NCBI GenBank assembly: GCA_002338605.1
Contig: DDIP01000154.1
Span: forward strand, 1 to 9,377
Origin: Proteobacteria bacterium UBA1847
Lineage (GTDB): Bacteria; Pseudomonadota; Gammaproteobacteria; Steroidobacterales; Woeseiaceae
Length of the DNA stretch: 9,377 nt
Direction of reading: 5' to 3'
Shown here: piece after piece, positions 7,783-9,377 of the stretch
How positions within the stretch are numbered: position 1 is the first letter of the stretch
Layout: every line of letters starts with the position of its first letter
Translations under genes and position numbers: made by a program
The notes under the pieces: model-generated
Told to the model about the DNA's origin: nothing
Databases searched by the model: none
The model's input: only the letters and a program-made list of their open reading frames with translations

Positions 7783-7812
7783 AGAGAAAAACGGGGCCAA
7801 ATTTTTGCCCCG
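7783..7812 (-). terminator. Intrinsic terminator for minus-strand transcription
   Basis: CGGGGC (7792-7797) pairs perfectly with GCCCCG (7807-7812) around a nine-base AT-rich loop. Read on the minus strand, the stem is followed at once by TTTTTCTCTT, the T-tract of a Rho-independent terminator. The plus strand lacks a T-tract on the other side. It would stop transcripts that come from the right, before they enter the OLD promoter region. No recognisable gene ends just upstream of it, so its source transcript is unknown. Confidence 0.65.
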
Positions 7813-8010
7813 GTTTCCGCTTGTCATTTGGTAAAGAGCGTCGTAGCGTAACGGAATCAACACCGTCGTCGTTGCGGAATTTCAACGACACCCGCTCTGA
7901 TCTATTGGAGCACCCAACGCTAACAGGGATCACAGGTCTAGCGCCGCGGTGAAAACCGTTGATCTCACCTTCTCCTACCAGCTGTCTGTATCACTATTGA
8001 TCGGCAGCCC

Positions 8011-8051
8011 TTGCACCAACCCTCTGGCCATTGCGCCAGTTCCTGGTGCAA
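8011..8051. repeat. Nested inverted repeat
   Basis: TTGCACCA (8011-8018) pairs with TGGTGCAA (8044-8051), and inside it CTGGC (8024-8028) pairs with GCCAG (8035-8039). The internal loop has five and four bases. GTGCAACC at 8046-8053 recurs as a direct repeat at 8062-8069. Its inner stem competes with the long-range 8031-8039/8203-8211 pairing. Confidence 0.6.
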
Positions 8052-8083
8052 CCCTTAGGCAGTGCAACCGCCGTGTAGCCGTC

Positions 8084-8119
8084 GTTGCCACCGTCATGCT
8101 GGATGCATGACGCAGCAAC
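8084..8119. repeat. Stem-loop with 8-bp and 5-bp stems
   Basis: CGTCATGC (8092-8099) pairs with GCATGACG (8105-8112) around TGGAT, and GTTGC (8084-8088) pairs with GCAAC (8115-8119). Only a three-by-two internal loop interrupts the stem. All 13 pairs are Watson-Crick. Confidence 0.65.
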
Positions 8120-8151
8120 CATACGGACCGACCTATTGTTGCAATCAGCCA

Positions 8152-8194
8152 CGCCCGTCTTTGTGAGCGCCCTCGCGCGGCACAGAGACGGGCG
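8152..8194. repeat. Large imperfect palindrome, 14-pair stem
   Basis: The arm 8152-8165 pairs with 8181-8194 over 14 positions: 13 Watson-Crick pairs and one T-G at 8161/8185. Inside it, GCGC (8167-8170) pairs with GCGC (8175-8178) around CCTC. This is the strongest single hairpin in the window. The T-G pair is preserved only in a plus-strand RNA. Confidence 0.7.
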
Positions 8195-8227
8195 ACCGTA
8201 AGCTGGCGCAATCCCGCGTCGAGCCTC

Positions 8228-8260
8228 AGCTTTTGGCGTTATCTGCACGCTGCAAAAGCT
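8228..8260. repeat. Bulged hairpin, 12 pairs
   Basis: AGCTTTTG (8228-8235) pairs with CAAAAGCT (8253-8260), and GCGT (8236-8239) pairs with ACGC (8247-8250). A two-base bulge TG and a seven-base loop remain. Extrahelical bases in a DNA hairpin recall integron attC sites, but the conserved attC core boxes are not present. Confidence 0.65.
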
Positions 8261-8270
8261 ATTGAACACC

Positions 8271-8306
8271 CTGCCCGGCGGCCAGTCGACGGACTGACTG
8301 GCGCAG
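8271..8306. repeat. Hairpin with 7-bp and 4-bp stems
   Basis: GCCAGTC (8281-8287) pairs with GACTGGC (8296-8302), and CTGC (8271-8274) pairs with GCAG (8303-8306), leaving a six-base one-sided bulge. Its 3' arm contains CTGGCGCA (8298-8305), which also occurs at 8203-8210. Confidence 0.6.
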
Positions 8307-8387
8307 CCCCACCCCTTCCGCGGCCGTTTGTCGGTCGTCATCGGGTGTCGTGGTTCGGTGATTGACTCCAGTGGCGTACACCGCCAC

Positions 8388-8483
8388 CCCTCGGCCTCGC
8401 AATGAGGACCCACACGCTGTGACCGCCAGCCAAACCGCGGTTCATCACTCAACAGCAACAGGAATCCGAAGGAGTACAGGACG
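8388..8483 (+). promoter_or_regulatory. Proximal upstream region of the integrase gene
   Basis: A perfect 10-bp palindrome AACCGCGGTT lies at 8433-8442, about 41 bases before the ATG, where an operator would be expected. The ribosome-binding site AAGGAG is at 8469-8474, nine bases before the ATG at 8484. A TTGACT at 8362-8367 could be a -35 box, but no fitting -10 follows at the right distance, so the promoter was not located. Confidence 0.4.
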
Positions 8484-9377
8484 ATGAACAAAACACCAGG
8501 ACGCCGTAATTTTGGCTACGGCAAACAGATGGATTGGGCCGGTAAGCAGGCTCTGCGAGAACGCTACGGCAATGGGCGGTACGGCACCGTCGCCGGACAC
8601 ACCGAGCGCTGGCGACAATTTGTCGCGTGGTGTCGAAGCGAGCGCGGCATGCGTGACGCGCGAAAGGTCGATCGCAGTACGGTGAACGCGTACGGAACAT
8701 ATTTGGCGGACAAAGTGACCGAGAAGACCATGTCCGTGTCGTACGCACAAAACCTGCTTTCAAGTGTCAACGTGGTGCTGGAATCACTGCGTGGCGACCG
8801 ACGCATTCGGGTTGCGCCAGCGGCCCTCGTTGGAAAACGGAATCACGTACGAGTCGAACCACCGGCCGGTCTCGACCGACAGGCTGTGCGCCAGTGTGCG
8901 GATCAGCTTCGACAGAATGGCCACGAGCGCATTGCGTCAGTGGTCGAACTCGCTCGTGCGCTGGGCCTTCGTCTTCGCGAGGCGTCCATGCTCGATGTCA
9001 GGGCGGCGTTGCGTCAGGCAACAAAGCATGGTGCCGTCAATATCACCGCCGGCACCAAGGGTGGCCGAGGTCATCGCGTGGATCGCTGGGTGCCTGTCTC
9101 AAAAATTGGCATGGGTTGCTTAGTACGAGCCACAAAAGCACAAGGCACCGGCCGAAATCTAATCCCTACCGATCTCACGTGGAAGCAGTGGAACACCCGC
9201 GTGCACCATGTCTGGGCGGCGATTCGGGACGACCACAACTTGAAGAAGCTGCACGATCTTCGCGCCGCTTACGCCTGCGGGCGATACCGCACGCTCACCG
9301 GATCCGTTGCGCCGGTGATTGCCGGTCGAAGGATCGCGGGTCGCGATGCTGATCGAGCCGCACGGCAAACCATCGCC
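8484..9377 (+). CDS. Tyrosine recombinase (integrase domain-containing protein), 5' part
   Basis: The frame starts at ATG 8484 with AAGGAG nine bases upstream and stays open to the window edge, giving 298 residues. Residues about 15-115 form a helical SAM-like DNA-binding domain (for example HTERWRQFVAWC and the LADK...SYAQNLLSSVNVVLESL block). The catalytic domain follows. Arg163 in ALGLRLREASMLD is the first catalytic arginine, Lys192 in AGTKGGRGHR is the probable beta-hairpin lysine, and H257-D-L-R260 is the HxLR box. The second histidine or tryptophan and the nucleophilic tyrosine lie beyond the edge. The pattern fits the PF12834/PF12835 (Integrase_1) type more than XerC/D or IntI. It probably integrates or rearranges a mobile element. 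Several other frames are open across this gene, as expected for GC-rich coding DNA, and are shadows. Confidence 0.88.
   Translation, partial: MNKTPGRRNFGYGKQMDWAGKQALRERYGNGRYGTVAGHTERWRQFVAWCRSERGMRDARKVDRSTVNAYGTYLADKVTEKTMSVSYAQNLLSSVNVVLESLRGDRRIRVAPAALVGKRNHVRVEPPAGLDRQAVRQCADQLRQNGHERIASVVELARALGLRLREASMLDVRAALRQATKHGAVNITAGTKGGRGHRVDRWVPVSKIGMGCLVRATKAQGTGRNLIPTDLTWKQWNTRVHHVWAAIRDDHNLKKLHDLRAAYACGRYRTLTGSVAPVIAGRRIAGRDADRAARQTIA

Larger units (their letters stand above)
7947..8387 (+). ncRNA. Candidate structured RNA or folded-DNA region upstream of the integrase
   Basis: At least seven stem-loops follow one another. They are a GAAA-capped CGGT/ACCG hairpin (7947-7958), a GCTGTC/GGCAGC stem (7981-8008), and nested stems at 8011-8051, 8084-8119, 8152-8194, 8228-8260, 8271-8306 and 8371-8387. 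In addition TTGCGCCAG (8031-8039) is the exact complement of CTGGCGCAA (8203-8211), so a branched fold could enclose the 8084-8119 and 8152-8194 hairpins. T-G oppositions at 8161/8185, 7985/8004 and 7946/7959 are allowed pairs only if the plus strand is the RNA, and the GAAA loop also favours that strand. The region ends about 100 bases before the integrase ATG. It may be a leader RNA, a separate ncRNA, or single-stranded DNA hairpins used by the recombinase. It matches no RNA class I can name. Open frames crossing it look spurious. Confidence 0.45.

Noticed and set aside
7947..8387. Group II intron, retron or integron attC array as explanation of the hairpins.
   Set aside because: No domain V-like hairpin, no reverse transcriptase gene and no attC core boxes could be found; hairpin spacing is also much shorter than between integron cassettes.
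7994..8491. A 165-codon minus-strand open frame across the hairpin region, overlapping the integrase start.
   Set aside because: The product is rich in Arg, Cys and Trp, has no domain pattern, lacks a ribosome-binding site and overlaps strong palindromes; it looks like a shadow frame.
3372..8771. An 11-bp direct match CAAGTGTCAAC at 3372-3382 and 8761-8771.
   Set aside because: The second copy lies inside the integrase coding sequence and such matches are expected by chance at this window size.

Overview
The window looks like an accessory (defence or mobile) region of a bacterial chromosome. The ribosome-binding sites are of ordinary AGGA/GGAG type. The gene families (a secreted Rhs/YD-repeat protein, an OLD-type ATPase-nuclease, an integrase of the 'integrase domain-containing' tyrosine recombinase type) and the general codon style suggest a Gram-negative bacterium, perhaps a gammaproteobacterium or relative. 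That assignment is an inference from style, not from a marker gene. No rRNA, tRNA, CRISPR array or housekeeping gene is present.

Layout. Positions 1-3307 (minus strand) hold the first 1102 codons of a very large Rhs/YD-repeat protein with a signal-peptide-like N terminus. Its C-terminal tip, where a toxin or variable domain would lie, is off the left edge. A promoter-like site with a palindrome over its -10 box sits just upstream, at 3344-3380. Positions 3381-3984 show no convincing gene, only one bulged hairpin. Three minus-strand genes follow in transcription order from the right: a 652-residue OLD-family ATPase with a TOPRIM nuclease domain (5460-7418), a multi-pass membrane protein of 239 residues (4488-5207), and a short single-pass membrane-anchored protein (3985-4434). 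The last two are close enough to be cotranscribed. The OLD gene is separated from them by about 250 bases that contain a strong GC-rich hairpin. Positions 8484-9377 (plus strand) hold the first 298 residues of a tyrosine recombinase that runs off the right edge.

The most unusual part is the non-coding stretch between the OLD gene and the integrase. It has a convincing intrinsic terminator for minus-strand transcription at 7783-7812 with no recognisable gene feeding it. From about 7947 to 8387 it also holds a dense series of perfect or near-perfect stem-loops. These include a 14-pair stem, a bulged 12-pair stem, a GAAA-capped hairpin, and a 9-base long-range complement that would enclose two of the hairpins as a branched fold. 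Several G-T oppositions make the pairing better if the plus strand is the RNA. This could be a structured 5' leader or ncRNA of the integrase gene, or a set of folded-DNA sites for the recombinase.

How the parts may work together (inference): the OLD nuclease resembles phage-defence nucleases, and the two membrane proteins beside it could be effectors or sensors of the same system or unrelated passengers. The Rhs protein probably acts outside the cytoplasm in contact-dependent competition. The integrase may have moved part of this region. An 11-bp direct repeat (3352-3362 and 7738-7748) brackets the three-gene module, but repeats of that length are expected by chance in a window of this size.
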